Shown: positions 43,336 to 52,796, numbered from the stretch's first letter. The stretch is DNA of 64,000 nucleotides from Armatimonadota bacterium (GCA_018268395.1 JAFDWQ010000010.1:1-64000); one strand, 5' to 3'. A program made the numbers and translations. The notes: generated by a model from the sequence alone, not told the origin.

Positions 43336-46300
43336 TTACTTCCAGTCGCCGACGAGGACGAACGGGGCCCAGTAGTACGGGTGCTCGCGGCCGGTTTGCC
43401 GCCGTACGTGCAGCGTCGCGTCCCTGAGGGCCTTTCCTTTCGCCTCCTTTCCCGCGATCAATGACCGGTAGAAGGCGACCATGAGATCGGCGGTGCTCGC
43501 ATCGTCCACCGCCCACTGCGAAACGACCTGGCTCGGACATCCCGCCACGAAGAGGGCCCACGTCAACCCGATCATCCCTTCGCCCGAACGGACCTCGCCC
43601 CTCGCCGTGTTGCACGCCGACATGACGACCAGTTCCGCGTTCAAAGAAAGGCCGTACAGCTCGCGCGCGGTCAGGAAGCCGTCGTCCTTCGTGCCGTCGT
43701 CGGGCTGGGCGAGGATGATGTTGCTCAACAGCGGGGACGCATCGTTGACGAACCCGTGGGTCGCGAAGTGGAGGTAGCGGTACGAGCCGGCGACGGACTT
43801 GACCTTTGACTCTTGGGCTTGCCGGCCCGTCAGGACGGTCGCGCCCGGCACGAGCTTGGCGAGCTCGTCGGCTTCGCGTTGCGTACCTGGCAACGGCTTG
43901 ATCGCTCCGCCTGGCGCAGCGTTCTCTCGGGACAGGGAATCGATCGCACGCGACACGGAGTCGATCGCACGCGATGGCTGGTCGATCGGCCGCGATGGTT
44001 GGTCGATCGGCCGCGACGGTTGGTCGATCGGTCGCGATGGTTGGTCGATCGGTCGCGATGGTTGGTCGATCGGTCGCGACGGCGTGTCGATCGGTCGCAC
44101 GTCCGGACGGACCGCCAGGTCATGGAAGCGTGTCGCTTGACCAAAGTCCGGGTTCGCGCACACGAGGAGCTCGGACGTCGCCTTGCCGGTCGACGCCCCG
44201 CCCTTCAAGGCCGACATCGCCGTCGTCGCCGAGTACGCGTAGTCGATCTCGAACGAGTCGATCAAGAACGCGCCTTCTTTCGGCATGAGGACGCTGAACG
44301 GCAAGTCCCACAACCGCGTGTCCGGACAGACGATCAACCGCTTCTTGCCTTCGATGTCCTTCGCCAACGGACCGATCAGCACTTGGTAGAGGTCGATCGA
44401 CAGGTCTTTGAAATCGGCCTTAGGGTCGGAGCAGGCCTTGCGCAGGGCCGAGCACTTCTTCTGCAGGTCCTCGACGTCGATCGCACGCGAGTGGCCGTTG
44501 ATCGTCACGACCCCGCCGACCTTGCGGACGACTAACGACACGACTCCGTAGTCGCTGACGGCGTATTCCACGAGGGCCGTGTCGTCCGGAAGGAGCGTCC
44601 CGATGATCGCGGCGTCCGCCGTCTCGACCGCGCGCTTGGTCTTCAGGGACGGCAAGCGGGAGTACAGCGAGGTCGAAAAGTCGGTGAGCTGCCGTTCGGT
44701 CTCCCGCAATTCGGCCGAGAGCGCCGCATACCGCGCCTTCGCCCCGACCTCGTTCTGGACGCCTTCTTGGAGCATCCTTGCGTTCAGCTCTTCCGCCCGC
44801 TTTTTCAAGCGGCCCTCTTGGGCCCGGTCTTCCGTCGACATCCCTGCGTCGGCGGAGAGACCTTCCGAGGCCATCAGGTCGAGCAGGCCACGGGCCTTCA
44901 TCCGTTGGACGACGGCGAAGGACTCGTCCGGCTTTCCGAGCAGGGTCAAGACATTGGCGTACTGCCGGTAGACGTGGACGCGCTTGGCCAGATAGTCGCT
45001 CTTGGCGTCGGTCAGTTCGCCGAGACCCGCCCTCACGACCTCGAACCTCGACACCGCTTGGCGGTAGCACTCCTGGGCCGCTTCGAGCTTGCGGTCGAGG
45101 AAGAGCGCCTCGGCCTTGTTCCCGTAGGCGGTCGCGGCGAACGAGTCCGCGCGGAGGGCGTCGTAGGCTTTGACGGCCTCGTCGAAGCACGTCAGCGCCG
45201 CTGCGTAGTCGTTGTCCGCGATGTGGACCCCTCCCAGCGAGTTCAGGGCCGTGGCCTCGTTCAGGCGGTCGCCTTTCGCCCGGAAGATTTTCGCCGCCTC
45301 GAGCAAGTGGGCTTTGGCTTCTGCCGTCTCGCGCGCGTCGCTCTCGATGTTGCCCAACGTCCCGAGGCACGCCGCTTGCCCGAGCTCGTTCAGGAGCCGC
45401 TTCTGGATCGCGAGCGCTTCGGACACGACTTTCTTGGCCTCCGCGTCCTGACCGTCGCCGTGAAGGGCCGTCCCCAGACCAAGCAGGGCGGAAGCGTACG
45501 CCGGGCCGGCGTCCGTGCCGCGCAACAGGTCGCACGCCTTCCGGTAGTGCGTCTGGGCCGCGCCGTGTTGGCCGATCTGCCCGTAGACGGCGCCCAGGCT
45601 CATGTGTCGCCCAGGCACGTTGGCTTTGTCGTCGGCGTCCTCCGCCGTCTTCAAGGCCCCGCCGTACCAACCGATCGCGGCAGAATACTGTCCGACAGAC
45701 TCGAACTCGGCCCCGAGTTTGGCCAAGGCTTCCCCCGTCAGGAACGGAAGGCCGGACGCGCGTCCTTCTTGGGCCGCTTCGACCAACGTCTTGACCGCCT
45801 CTTCATGGCGTCCCAGGTTGCCTTGCAGTTCTCCGAGCACGATGAGAGAGAACGGCGTCAACACGGGGTGCTTCGACTTGCGGTACACGGCGGCAGACTC
45901 TTGAGCCACATCGATCGACCGCTTCGGCTCCAGGTCGCCGAGAACGATCGCGAGGCTGATCCCGGTCTGGGCTCGCCCCAGAGCGTCCTCGTACCTGGCT
46001 TGGAGGTCCCGCGCCGATTCGAAGGCCTTCGTCGCGTCTTCCCGCCGCTCCAGGGTCATATTGAGCTCGGCCGCCAAGACCCATGCGGCCACTTCCTGGG
46101 CGGCGTCTCCGGTCTTCGCGAACAACGACCGTGCCGCTGTGGCTTCGGCCAAGGCTTCGACGGTCTGTCCCTTGACCTTCAGCTCCTCAGCGGTCAGGAG
46201 CCGTGCAAGGGCCTCTCCCTCTGCGTCTCCTGAAGCCTGGGCCAGCTTGGCCGCCGCCCGATAGGCGGACAGTGCTTCGTCGCGTTTGTCCTCGGAAACC

Positions 46301-46440
46301 AGTTGTCCCGCGGCCGTGAGTGCCGCTTGCACGTCGATCTTCGGTTTCGGCGCCTTGGGATAGCTCTGAGCCAGGGCGCTGCCCGCCGACAGGAGGACGA
46401 ATGCTAGTGCGCAAGCAGAGCGGATCTTCGGTGACACCAT
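43336..46440 (-). CDS. TPR-CHAT protease with a heptapeptide repeat
   Basis: 1034 residues. The N-terminus (ACALAFVLLSAGSALAQ) is a signal peptide. Residues ~35-480 are TPR repeats (for example HYRKACDLLRGTDAGPAYASAL, AKAHLLEAAKIFRAKGDRLNEAT). A coiled-coil stretch follows (~510-590). Residues ~610-1034 are a CHAT peptidase of the caspase clan, with catalytic His895 in HFATHG and Cys943 in SACNTARGE. Residues 782-837 inside the CHAT domain are eight heptads of R(P/A)IDxxS. It lies 34 nt downstream of the cyclase-STAND gene on the same strand and may be co-transcribed. Export, if real, argues against a cytoplasmic death effector. Confidence 0.92.
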   Translation of the reverse strand: MVSPKIRSACALAFVLLSAGSALAQSYPKAPKPKIDVQAALTAAGQLVSEDKRDEALSAYRAAAKLAQASGDAEGEALARLLTAEELKVKGQTVEALAEATAARSLFAKTGDAAQEVAAWVLAAELNMTLERREDATKAFESARDLQARYEDALGRAQTGISLAIVLGDLEPKRSIDVAQESAAVYRKSKHPVLTPFSLIVLGELQGNLGRHEEAVKTLVEAAQEGRASGLPFLTGEALAKLGAEFESVGQYSAAIGWYGGALKTAEDADDKANVPGRHMSLGAVYGQIGQHGAAQTHYRKACDLLRGTDAGPAYASALLGLGTALHGDGQDAEAKKVVSEALAIQKRLLNELGQAACLGTLGNIESDARETAEAKAHLLEAAKIFRAKGDRLNEATALNSLGGVHIADNDYAAALTCFDEAVKAYDALRADSFAATAYGNKAEALFLDRKLEAAQECYRQAVSRFEVVRAGLGELTDAKSDYLAKRVHVYRQYANVLTLLGKPDESFAVVQRMKARGLLDLMASEGLSADAGMSTEDRAQEGRLKKRAEELNARMLQEGVQNEVGAKARYAALSAELRETERQLTDFSTSLYSRLPSLKTKRAVETADAAIIGTLLPDDTALVEYAVSDYGVVSLVVRKVGGVVTINGHSRAIDVEDLQKKCSALRKACSDPKADFKDLSIDLYQVLIGPLAKDIEGKKRLIVCPDTRLWDLPFSVLMPKEGAFLIDSFEIDYAYSATTAMSALKGGASTGKATSELLVCANPDFGQATRFHDLAVRPDVRPIDTPSRPIDQPSRPIDQPSRPIDQPSRPIDQPSRPIDQPSRAIDSVSRAIDSLSRENAAPGGAIKPLPGTQREADELAKLVPGATVLTGRQAQESKVKSVAGSYRYLHFATHGFVNDASPLLSNIILAQPDDGTKDDGFLTARELYGLSLNAELVVMSACNTARGEVRSGEGMIGLTWALFVAGCPSQVVSQWAVDDASTADLMVAFYRSLIAGKEAKGKALRDATLHVRRQTGREHPYYWAPFVLVGDWK
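43930..44097 (-). repeat. 21-bp in-frame tandem repeat (RPIDQPS heptads)
   Basis: Eight 21-bp units encode RPIDTPS, five RPIDQPS, RAIDSVS and RAIDSLS without interruption. Inner units are near-identical at the DNA level, so copy number is probably unstable by slippage. The outer units diverge, as expected for repeat expansion from the middle. Confidence 0.95.
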
Positions 46441-46474
46441 GGAAACTGCCCTCTGACCGGACCGGTCGTGAGGG

Positions 46475-49174
46475 TCATTTTAGCACTGGCCCGTCAAGAT
46501 TCGGGTTCGGGTCTGCGGCGACCGCCTCGTCGAGACCGTCGTCCAGCGTCCGTTCGGTGACCGAAGCCCGGGCCGCCTCGACGACCGCCTGAGGCTCCTG
46601 CTCTGCAAGTTCGAGGAACATCGACCGGACAGCCCCGGCCAGTGGGGACTGGACGTCGTCGAGCACCCTCTCCGAAAGTGCGGTCAATCGGAGCGCCAAC
46701 GGCATGTCGCCCAGAACGCCGGCGACCTCGCCCATGTTGGCCAGCGTCGTCCCCATGCCTGTCGTCCGCCGCAAGGCCCTTTCGATCGCCAATGCGGCCC
46801 GGTAGTGCGTCCAGGCTCCGGCATAGTCTTCCAGTTCGTAGGCGACGACGCCGAGGTTGTTGAGCGTTTCCGCCTCGCCTAAGGCGTCGCCGGTCTGCTT
46901 GCGGACGGCGAGGGCCTTTTCAAGGTGCGCACGGGCCGTTGCCAGACCGGTCCGCGACCCTTCGTCGTCTTGTGGCCGCCCACGGCGCGCGAGGACACCG
47001 AGGTTGTTGTGGACGATGGAGGCGCCGATCCGGTCGTCGGCGGCCTCGAAACGGGCCAACGAGGCTTCGAACAGACTGCGGGCTTCATCGAACCGGCGCC
47101 GGCTCATCGCGACCTGGCCGATAAGGTTTTCGGCTTTGGCCGCACCGATGTCGTCCCCGTGGTCGATGAAAGCGGCCAAGGCCTCGGCGGCAAGGGCCTG
47201 GGCGTCGTCCGATTCACCGAAGTCTTGATGAAGCCCTGCCCGTTCGTACAGCAGCCGCGCCCTCGTGACACCGGTCCCTTCGACACCCTGGGCCGCCGCT
47301 TGAAGGCCCGCGTCCAGATTCCGGACCGCTTCGTTCAAGAAGCCTCGGTGCTGGTGAAGCAGCCCCAACGTCCAGGACAAGGGCGCGGACCTCGGGTCGC
47401 CCGGTCGGGCCAGAGCCGTTTCGAACGCCTTCGCCAAGTTGTCCTGCTCGCGCTCCAACCTGTCGAGCCACTGGGCTTGTTGGGGGCCTCGCTGCCACGC
47501 GCCCGCCTCCTCCGCGAGCCCGGCGTACCAGGCCAAGTGCCGCTCGGCTGTGGCTTCCGCCTCCCCGACCTCGGCCAGCTTCTCTTGTCCGTACCTGCGG
47601 ACCGTCTCGAGAAGCCTGTAGCGGTCGCCTGCCGTCGGTTCGAACGAAACAAGGCTCTTGTCGACCAGGGACGTGGTCAGATCGAGGACCTCCCAGTCTT
47701 CGACCTGGTCGCCTTCGGCCACCGACTCGGCGGCCTCGAGCGTCCACCCTCCTGCGAACACCGACAGTCGCCGCAGCAACGCCCGTTCCGGCTCTGTCAG
47801 GAGGTCGTAGCTCCAATCGACGAGCGCGCGCAACGTCTGCTGGCGCGGCATGGCGGTGCGCGTGCCTCCGGTCAGCAGCCGGAACCGGTCGTCCAGGCGT
47901 CCCGCGATCTGGTCGGGCGTCAGCGACCGGACACGGGCCGCCGCAAGTTCGATCGCCAGGGGGATGCCGTCGAGGTGCCTGCAGATCCCGGCGAGGGCCC
48001 TCGCATTGTCCGGGCTGACGGTGAAGTCCGCCGAGACGGCCCGCGCACGGTCGACGAACAGAGCCACCGACTCGAACTTCTGGAGCGAAGCGGGGTCCAC
48101 CGGGCCGCGCGCGTCGGGCAACGCCAGAGACGGGACGCGGTACGACGATTCCCCCGCGATGTTGAGCGGCTCGCGGCTCGTCGCCAACATCCGGACGCCC
48201 GGGCAAGACCGGACGAGGGCTTCGGCCAGCCGCGCGCACGCCAACAGCAGGTGCTCGCACGTGTCCAGGACGATCAAAGCCGACTTCCGCGCCAGGTATG
48301 CGGCGAGCGTCCGCTCCAACGGATGTCCGGGCTCCTCGCGCACGCCGAGAAGTCCGGCCACGCTCTCGGCCACTAGCTTCGGGTCGCTCACAGGCGCGAG
48401 GTCGACGAACCACACCCCGTCTGGAAACGTGTCGGAAATGTCCGCCGCCACTTGCAGCGCGAGCCGCGTCTTGCCGCACCCGCCGCTCCCGGTCAAGGTG
48501 ACGATGCGCGACCCGTCCACCATCTTCGCGACGGTTTCGAGTTCGGACTTGCGCCCGACGAACGACGTCAACTGCAACGGCAGGTTGTTGGGCAGGACCG
48601 ACGATTCGAGCGACCGCAGGGGAGGGAAGTCGGCCCGAAGCGACGGATGGACGACTTGGTAGACGTGCTCGGCCTGGACCAAGTCCTTGAGCCGGTGCAC
48701 CCCGAGGTCGAGGAACCTCACTCCGGAGCCGGCACTTCCAGCGGCCCGGTCGTAGACGGGTTGGGACAGGACGGTCTGTCCGCCGTGTGCGGCCGCCAAG
48801 AGGCGCGCGACACGGTTGACCGTCGGTCCGAAAAAGTCGTCGTCGCGCGACTCCGCGGGCCCGCAATGCACGGCCATCCTCACTCGGATGGGCGTCTCGG
48901 GCGGCCAGTCTTCCGTCGCCATGGCCCGCTGGGCGGCCGTCGCCGCGAGCAACGCGTCGCCTGCGTCAGGAAAGGTCGCGCAGAACGCGTCCCCGATGGT
49001 CTTGAAGACCGATCCCTTGTGCGCTCCGATCGCCTCGCGCATCAATGCGTCGTGGCGGGCCAACGTCGTCCGCATGAGGGTGGGATGGTTCTCCCAAAGG
49101 TTCGTACTGCCCTCGATGTCGGTGAAAAGGAACGTCACCGTGCCGCTCGACGCAAGGGTAGAGGGCAGTGACAT
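46475..49174 (-). CDS. adenylate cyclase-STAND ATPase-TPR protein
   Basis: 899 residues. Residues ~10-175 are a class III cyclase: metal Asp19 (FTDIEGS) and Asp62 (GDAF), Lys58, and Asn120/Arg124 (VNRVAR), so catalysis looks intact and ATP is the likely substrate. Residues ~205-560 are a STAND/NB-ARC ATPase with Walker A GSGGCGKT (229-236), Walker B ALIVLDTCEH and a winged helix ALVDWSYDLLTEPERALLRRL. Residues ~580-880 are TPRs. The ATG 49174 begins the cyclase domain. The architecture matches AfsR/MalT-like signalling proteins. The TPR-CHAT gene follows after 34 nt. Confidence 0.93.
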   Translation of the reverse strand: MSLPSTLASSGTVTFLFTDIEGSTNLWENHPTLMRTTLARHDALMREAIGAHKGSVFKTIGDAFCATFPDAGDALLAATAAQRAMATEDWPPETPIRVRMAVHCGPAESRDDDFFGPTVNRVARLLAAAHGGQTVLSQPVYDRAAGSAGSGVRFLDLGVHRLKDLVQAEHVYQVVHPSLRADFPPLRSLESSVLPNNLPLQLTSFVGRKSELETVAKMVDGSRIVTLTGSGGCGKTRLALQVAADISDTFPDGVWFVDLAPVSDPKLVAESVAGLLGVREEPGHPLERTLAAYLARKSALIVLDTCEHLLLACARLAEALVRSCPGVRMLATSREPLNIAGESSYRVPSLALPDARGPVDPASLQKFESVALFVDRARAVSADFTVSPDNARALAGICRHLDGIPLAIELAAARVRSLTPDQIAGRLDDRFRLLTGGTRTAMPRQQTLRALVDWSYDLLTEPERALLRRLSVFAGGWTLEAAESVAEGDQVEDWEVLDLTTSLVDKSLVSFEPTAGDRYRLLETVRRYGQEKLAEVGEAEATAERHLAWYAGLAEEAGAWQRGPQQAQWLDRLEREQDNLAKAFETALARPGDPRSAPLSWTLGLLHQHRGFLNEAVRNLDAGLQAAAQGVEGTGVTRARLLYERAGLHQDFGESDDAQALAAEALAAFIDHGDDIGAAKAENLIGQVAMSRRRFDEARSLFEASLARFEAADDRIGASIVHNNLGVLARRGRPQDDEGSRTGLATARAHLEKALAVRKQTGDALGEAETLNNLGVVAYELEDYAGAWTHYRAALAIERALRRTTGMGTTLANMGEVAGVLGDMPLALRLTALSERVLDDVQSPLAGAVRSMFLELAEQEPQAVVEAARASVTERTLDDGLDEAVAADPNPNLDGPVLK

Positions 49175-49331
49175 GGGTTCCCCGACGTGCCCATAAGGCA
49201 CGGGCCCATGATACCGTCCGTCGGTTCCGGCCCGGTGCAGATCGTTCGGTGCGGGCCAGGGGTGCCGTGCGTCCTGGCACCGGTCGTAAGGTCGTCCGAG
49301 GACTTTGACGGTGTTGTGACGCACGGCCCCC

Positions 49332-49337
49332 TACACT
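49332..49337 (+). promoter_or_regulatory. putative -10 box TACACT, leaderless start
   Basis: TACACT, 6 nt upstream of the ATG at 49344, no Shine-Dalgarno between. A TTGACG at 49305 is 21 nt further up, too far for a standard -35. Confidence 0.42.
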
Positions 49338-49343
49338 CGGTCC

Positions 49344-51296
49344 ATGCGGTCCCTCCTCGTCCTCGGACTCGGGCTCTTGGCCCTCGCCAGTCCGGCCCAG
49401 ACCAACGTCCAAGCCGTCTGCGAGGACGGACAGACCTTCGTGACGTTCGACGAGGGGGCGAACCCGCCCCAGTACTACGAGGTCTACGCGTCGACGGCCC
49501 CGATCAGTCTGACGTCGCAGGGTGTCCGCGTCGGACTGCCCTTCCGTGACGAGTGGCGGGGCAAGCTCCTGAAGGACGGCTCGCAGGACCTGATCGGTGT
49601 CGACCTGCCTTGGCGCATCCCGGACGGAAACGGCGGCACCCGACTGCTTGGGGCGGCCGAAGGGCTCTTCGTCGACACCGTGCGGGCCACGCGGCTGCGC
49701 TACTTCTCGATCGTTCCACCCGGATCGGCGGTGATCCTGCCGTCCCAACAGACCGCCGTCCCGGTCCTCGAGGTCTACGATCCGATCGGCGGCACCGTCA
49801 AGCCTCACTTTCAGTTCAGCGTGACGGTCAACGGGTTCCAGAACGCGGTCTTTGCGACGTGGCGCATGGGTGACGACGACCCGGAGCATCACAGGCCAGA
49901 CTTCCCGGTCACGGCGAACGCGGCGAAGAACGGCATGCCGTACGTGTTCATCCTCGCTCAACCCGTGGGAGGCCCTGGCCCCGGACCCTATCCGCTGTCG
50001 GTCGCGCTCCACGGCGGGCAAGGTCATTGGTGGCAGTTCCGGCCCGGTTTCTATCCGAACATCGGAAACCGCATTACGAGCGGGCTGATGCTCGGTCCGG
50101 CCGACGACGTCACGCACTTGAAGTCGGGTGTCCAGAGCCATTCGATGTCGAAGTGGTTCGGCTTCGCCGAGAACTTCGACCCTGTGGCCATCGTCTTCGG
50201 GCAGAACCCGCCGGCAGGCACGGTCGTCCGCAACTACACCCAGCGGATGATCGACTGGAACATCGCTTACTTGATGAGACCGTCAACGGGCCTGGAGATC
50301 GATCCCGAACGCGTGTCCGTCTGGGGCCATAGCGCCGGCGGTCGGGGCGCCAGTACCTATTCCCGTTACCGGGCCGGGGCTGTCTCGGCGTGTTATATGT
50401 ACACCCCGGCCTATGAAGTCGCAGGGGAAGACCAGCCGAACCTCTTGTTCGGCGACAGGGCCGCGGGGCTCGATTCGAACTTGACCGTCGGCGGCGCGCC
50501 CGTCAAATTCTTCGACTGCTTCGATTGGGACCAGCGCTTGAACGACGCGGAACGCGACTTTCCCTTCACGAAAGTGTGGTCGGGCAAGATGGAGTTCGAT
50601 AGCGGCATCGGTGGCAACAACCATTGGACGCCGTCCCGGATCGCCCTCTTCCATGCCGTCAACGACGCCAAACTCGGCTTTCACATCTTCTGGGACAGCC
50701 GCGACCATGCCGTCCCGGATTGGTCGACCGACGACCCCCTGACCGCTTGGAACGACATCGGCGAGTGGATCGGTCCGCTGCCCACCGATCACAGCCTCCG
50801 AGACGACATCCAGGACGAGGAGCGCTTCCGGCTCCACCAGTCCTATCCCGCGTTCTATGACTCCGACGAGGATCCTTCGACAGTGGGCCGTCAACCGGAT
50901 CCGGGCAACGGAGACCCGTTCGACGGTGCACCTTGGGGCACGTGGTCGGGCTACATCGACTGGGACACGGGTTCGATCCTGGACACCGTCAAGACATGGG
51001 CGTGCACGGTCTGGCTCGTCGGCCAGTCGCCCGTCGCGGTCGACGACTACCCTGGAACGGCGCTGACCGCGTCCGTGGCCGTCCGGCGGCCGCAGAACTT
51101 CAAACCGACCCCAGGGTCACTCGTGCAATGGACGCTGAGAGACCTCGCGACCGGGAACGTCGTCCAGACGGGCGTGTCGGTCGTCGACGCGGAGGGCCTG
51201 GTCAAGGCGACGGGCCTGACCTTGACCAAAGACCCCGCCCGACGACGGATCGAAATGCGGACGCTTCCTCGACCCAAGGCGCCCAAAGTCGGCTGA
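49344..51296 (+). CDS. exported alpha/beta-hydrolase-like protein
   Basis: 650 residues. Signal peptide SLLVLGLGLLALASPAQT. A beta-rich N-terminal part (~20-200) precedes an esterase-like domain with PYPLSVALHGGQGHWWQ (oxyanion strand) and the nucleophile elbow VWGHSAGGRG, Ser330. The acid may be in WDSRDHAVPDW; the His could be the one in the same segment. The C-terminal ~100 residues are another beta-sandwich. Family not named; it is likely a surface polysaccharide esterase or depolymerase-like enzyme. Confidence 0.75.
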   Translation: MRSLLVLGLGLLALASPAQTNVQAVCEDGQTFVTFDEGANPPQYYEVYASTAPISLTSQGVRVGLPFRDEWRGKLLKDGSQDLIGVDLPWRIPDGNGGTRLLGAAEGLFVDTVRATRLRYFSIVPPGSAVILPSQQTAVPVLEVYDPIGGTVKPHFQFSVTVNGFQNAVFATWRMGDDDPEHHRPDFPVTANAAKNGMPYVFILAQPVGGPGPGPYPLSVALHGGQGHWWQFRPGFYPNIGNRITSGLMLGPADDVTHLKSGVQSHSMSKWFGFAENFDPVAIVFGQNPPAGTVVRNYTQRMIDWNIAYLMRPSTGLEIDPERVSVWGHSAGGRGASTYSRYRAGAVSACYMYTPAYEVAGEDQPNLLFGDRAAGLDSNLTVGGAPVKFFDCFDWDQRLNDAERDFPFTKVWSGKMEFDSGIGGNNHWTPSRIALFHAVNDAKLGFHIFWDSRDHAVPDWSTDDPLTAWNDIGEWIGPLPTDHSLRDDIQDEERFRLHQSYPAFYDSDEDPSTVGRQPDPGNGDPFDGAPWGTWSGYIDWDTGSILDTVKTWACTVWLVGQSPVAVDDYPGTALTASVAVRRPQNFKPTPGSLVQWTLRDLATGNVVQTGVSVVDAEGLVKATGLTLTKDPARRRIEMRTLPRPKAPKVG

Positions 51297-51412
51297 GACC
51301 TGGCGCAGGACAAGACTCGGGCTCCTGGCACGCGAAGAACACCGGGAGTCCTTCCCAGCGTCGGCCCTTCGCCGCGCCAGAAGACACGGGCGGCGGTCAC
51401 AATCTGGAACAG

Positions 51413-51850
51413 ATGATCAAGAAACTGGACCACGCCAGTATCGTCGTCGAGGACCTGGACGCAGCGACCGACTTCTTCGGCGCCTTGGGGATGACGGTCG
51501 TAGGCAAAGCGGCCATCGAAGGCCCGTGGGTCGACCGGATCAACGGTTTGGAGGGCGTCCAGGTCGACATCGCGATGATGGAAGTTCCGGGCGGGGACGG
51601 GCGTCTGGAACTGACCAAGTTCCACCGTCCCGCGCTGGTCCCGCTCGAACCGGCCGTCGCCCCGCCGAACGCGCTTGGACTGCGGAGCATCATGTTCGAG
51701 GTCGACGACCTGGACCGGTGCGTCGCGACGCTTCGAGAGAAGGGCGGCGAACTTGTCGGCACGGTCGAAACCTACGAGGAATACTACAAACTCTGCTACA
51801 TGCGCGGGCCCGCAGGCGTCATCGTGGCCCTTGCCGAAGCCTTGTCCTAA
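51413..51850 (+). CDS. VOC (glyoxalase/bleomycin-resistance) family protein
   Basis: 145 residues, a single VOC protein of two beta-alpha-beta-beta-beta units: IKKLDHASIVVEDLDAATDFFGALGM with His at the metal position, VDIAMMEVPGGDGRLELTKF, and SIMFEVDDLDRCVATLREKGGELVG ending in the YMRGPAGVIVALAE strand with a Glu ligand. The substrate is unknown. ATG 51413 is chosen as the start of the fold. Confidence 0.9.
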   Translation: MIKKLDHASIVVEDLDAATDFFGALGMTVVGKAAIEGPWVDRINGLEGVQVDIAMMEVPGGDGRLELTKFHRPALVPLEPAVAPPNALGLRSIMFEVDDLDRCVATLREKGGELVGTVETYEEYYKLCYMRGPAGVIVALAEALS

Positions 51851-52044
51851 GGTCGCACGGTCGACATTGCAGCCGTTCGTCCGGGCCGTTGGAGCCCGAC
51901 GGTCGGGTGCTTCGGCCCGTGTGCTGTGAAGCCGCAAGAGCGGACGGAAGCCGTCCGGGAGTCCGGTGCGTCTCGCGATCCCCGTCTCCACACGGCGGTA
52001 ACCCGCTGCTTCCGGCCACTTCTCGGCCTCCGCGCGTCCTCCGA

Positions 52045-52098
52045 CCGTATCTCTCGTGATACGGACAGGTCTCGGACGGGTCTCGGTCGTGATACGGA
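52045..52098. promoter_or_regulatory. inverted repeat plus third half-site
   Basis: ccgtatctctcgtgatacgg at 52045-52064 has 7-bp arms ccgtatc and gatacgg. A third gatacgg half lies at 52091-52097, as part of a direct repeat of cgtgatacgga (52055-52065 and 52088-52098), 33 bp apart. It sits 33-86 bp before the ATG at 52131 in a 280-bp gap otherwise without features, so operator function is plausible. Confidence 0.45.
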
Positions 52099-52130
52099 AG
52101 TGCGCCGTTTCACCCGATGATCCAGGGTGT

Positions 52131-52796
52131 ATGGCGAAAGCGGTCCCCAGCGTCCTCGGGTCAGGTTATAGCGGTTCCAGTGGGTCGGTCACGTTCGTCA
52201 GGCGGCGGAGCGGAGGGACGCTCCTGCGCGTCCACACATCGGGATCGGATCCGGCGACCGAGAGGCAGCGGACGGTGCGCGACGCGATGGCCCGGGCCAA
52301 CGCCTTGTTCCGGACGCTCGACCGCGACGAGCTGCTCGCTTGGAAGCGCTATGCGTCGAGGTTACGCGACTTTCAGTGGTCCGAAGGGCGACCTCAGACC
52401 GCCACGGGCGTCAATGCGTTCCGGGCTCTGGCCTGCAAAGCCCTGCTGGTGGATCCTCAAGCCGATCCTCCTCGGACGCCGCCTTCCGTGCCGTTCCTGG
52501 GAGACGCGGTCGCCGTAAGCGCCACGGGCGGGAGCGGCGAAGTCGTCTTCCGAGGGCAATCGGGCAACGCGGAAGGCGTGTTGACAGAGCTCTTGCTGCA
52601 AAAGCTCTCTACGGCGGCCACGGACCCTGTCCGTGAAAAGTACCGCCACAACGGTTTCATCCCGTTCCCCTCGGGCGGTGCGAGCGTGTCCGTGCCCGTG
52701 GTCAAAGGCTGGTACGCCATTGCCTATCGGTTCGTGCTTGCTTCGACAGGGCAAATGTCCGCCCTTGCAGAACTAGAGCCGGTACAGGTGGGTTAA
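52131..52796 (+). CDS. phage-structure-like orphan protein
   Basis: 221 residues, no signal peptide. The N-terminus is Gly/Ser-rich with GSGYSGSSGSVTFVRRRSGGT, then RVHTSGSDPATERQRTVRDAMARANALFRTLDRDELLAWKRYA. This arrangement (a short MxK...G..G..F.R start, then P..P.T..Q...R......W..L) is what I associate with small phage tail- or virion-linked proteins, but no phage gene is nearby. The identification is tentative. ATG 52131 starts the conserved-looking region; the longer frame lacks support. Confidence 0.5.
   Translation: MAKAVPSVLGSGYSGSSGSVTFVRRRSGGTLLRVHTSGSDPATERQRTVRDAMARANALFRTLDRDELLAWKRYASRLRDFQWSEGRPQTATGVNAFRALACKALLVDPQADPPRTPPSVPFLGDAVAVSATGGSGEVVFRGQSGNAEGVLTELLLQKLSTAATDPVREKYRHNGFIPFPSGGASVSVPVVKGWYAIAYRFVLASTGQMSALAELEPVQVG

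Noticed and set aside
43930-44097. Possible CRISPR-like repeat
   Set aside because: Units are contiguous 21-mers with no spacers and stay in one reading frame, so it is a protein repeat.
44420-45670. 416-codon minus-strand frame overlapping TPR-CHAT
   Set aside because: Out-of-frame shadow of the TPR-CHAT gene.
51851-52130. Small ORFs in the 280-bp gap
   Set aside because: No coding character was seen; only the inverted and direct repeats stand out.
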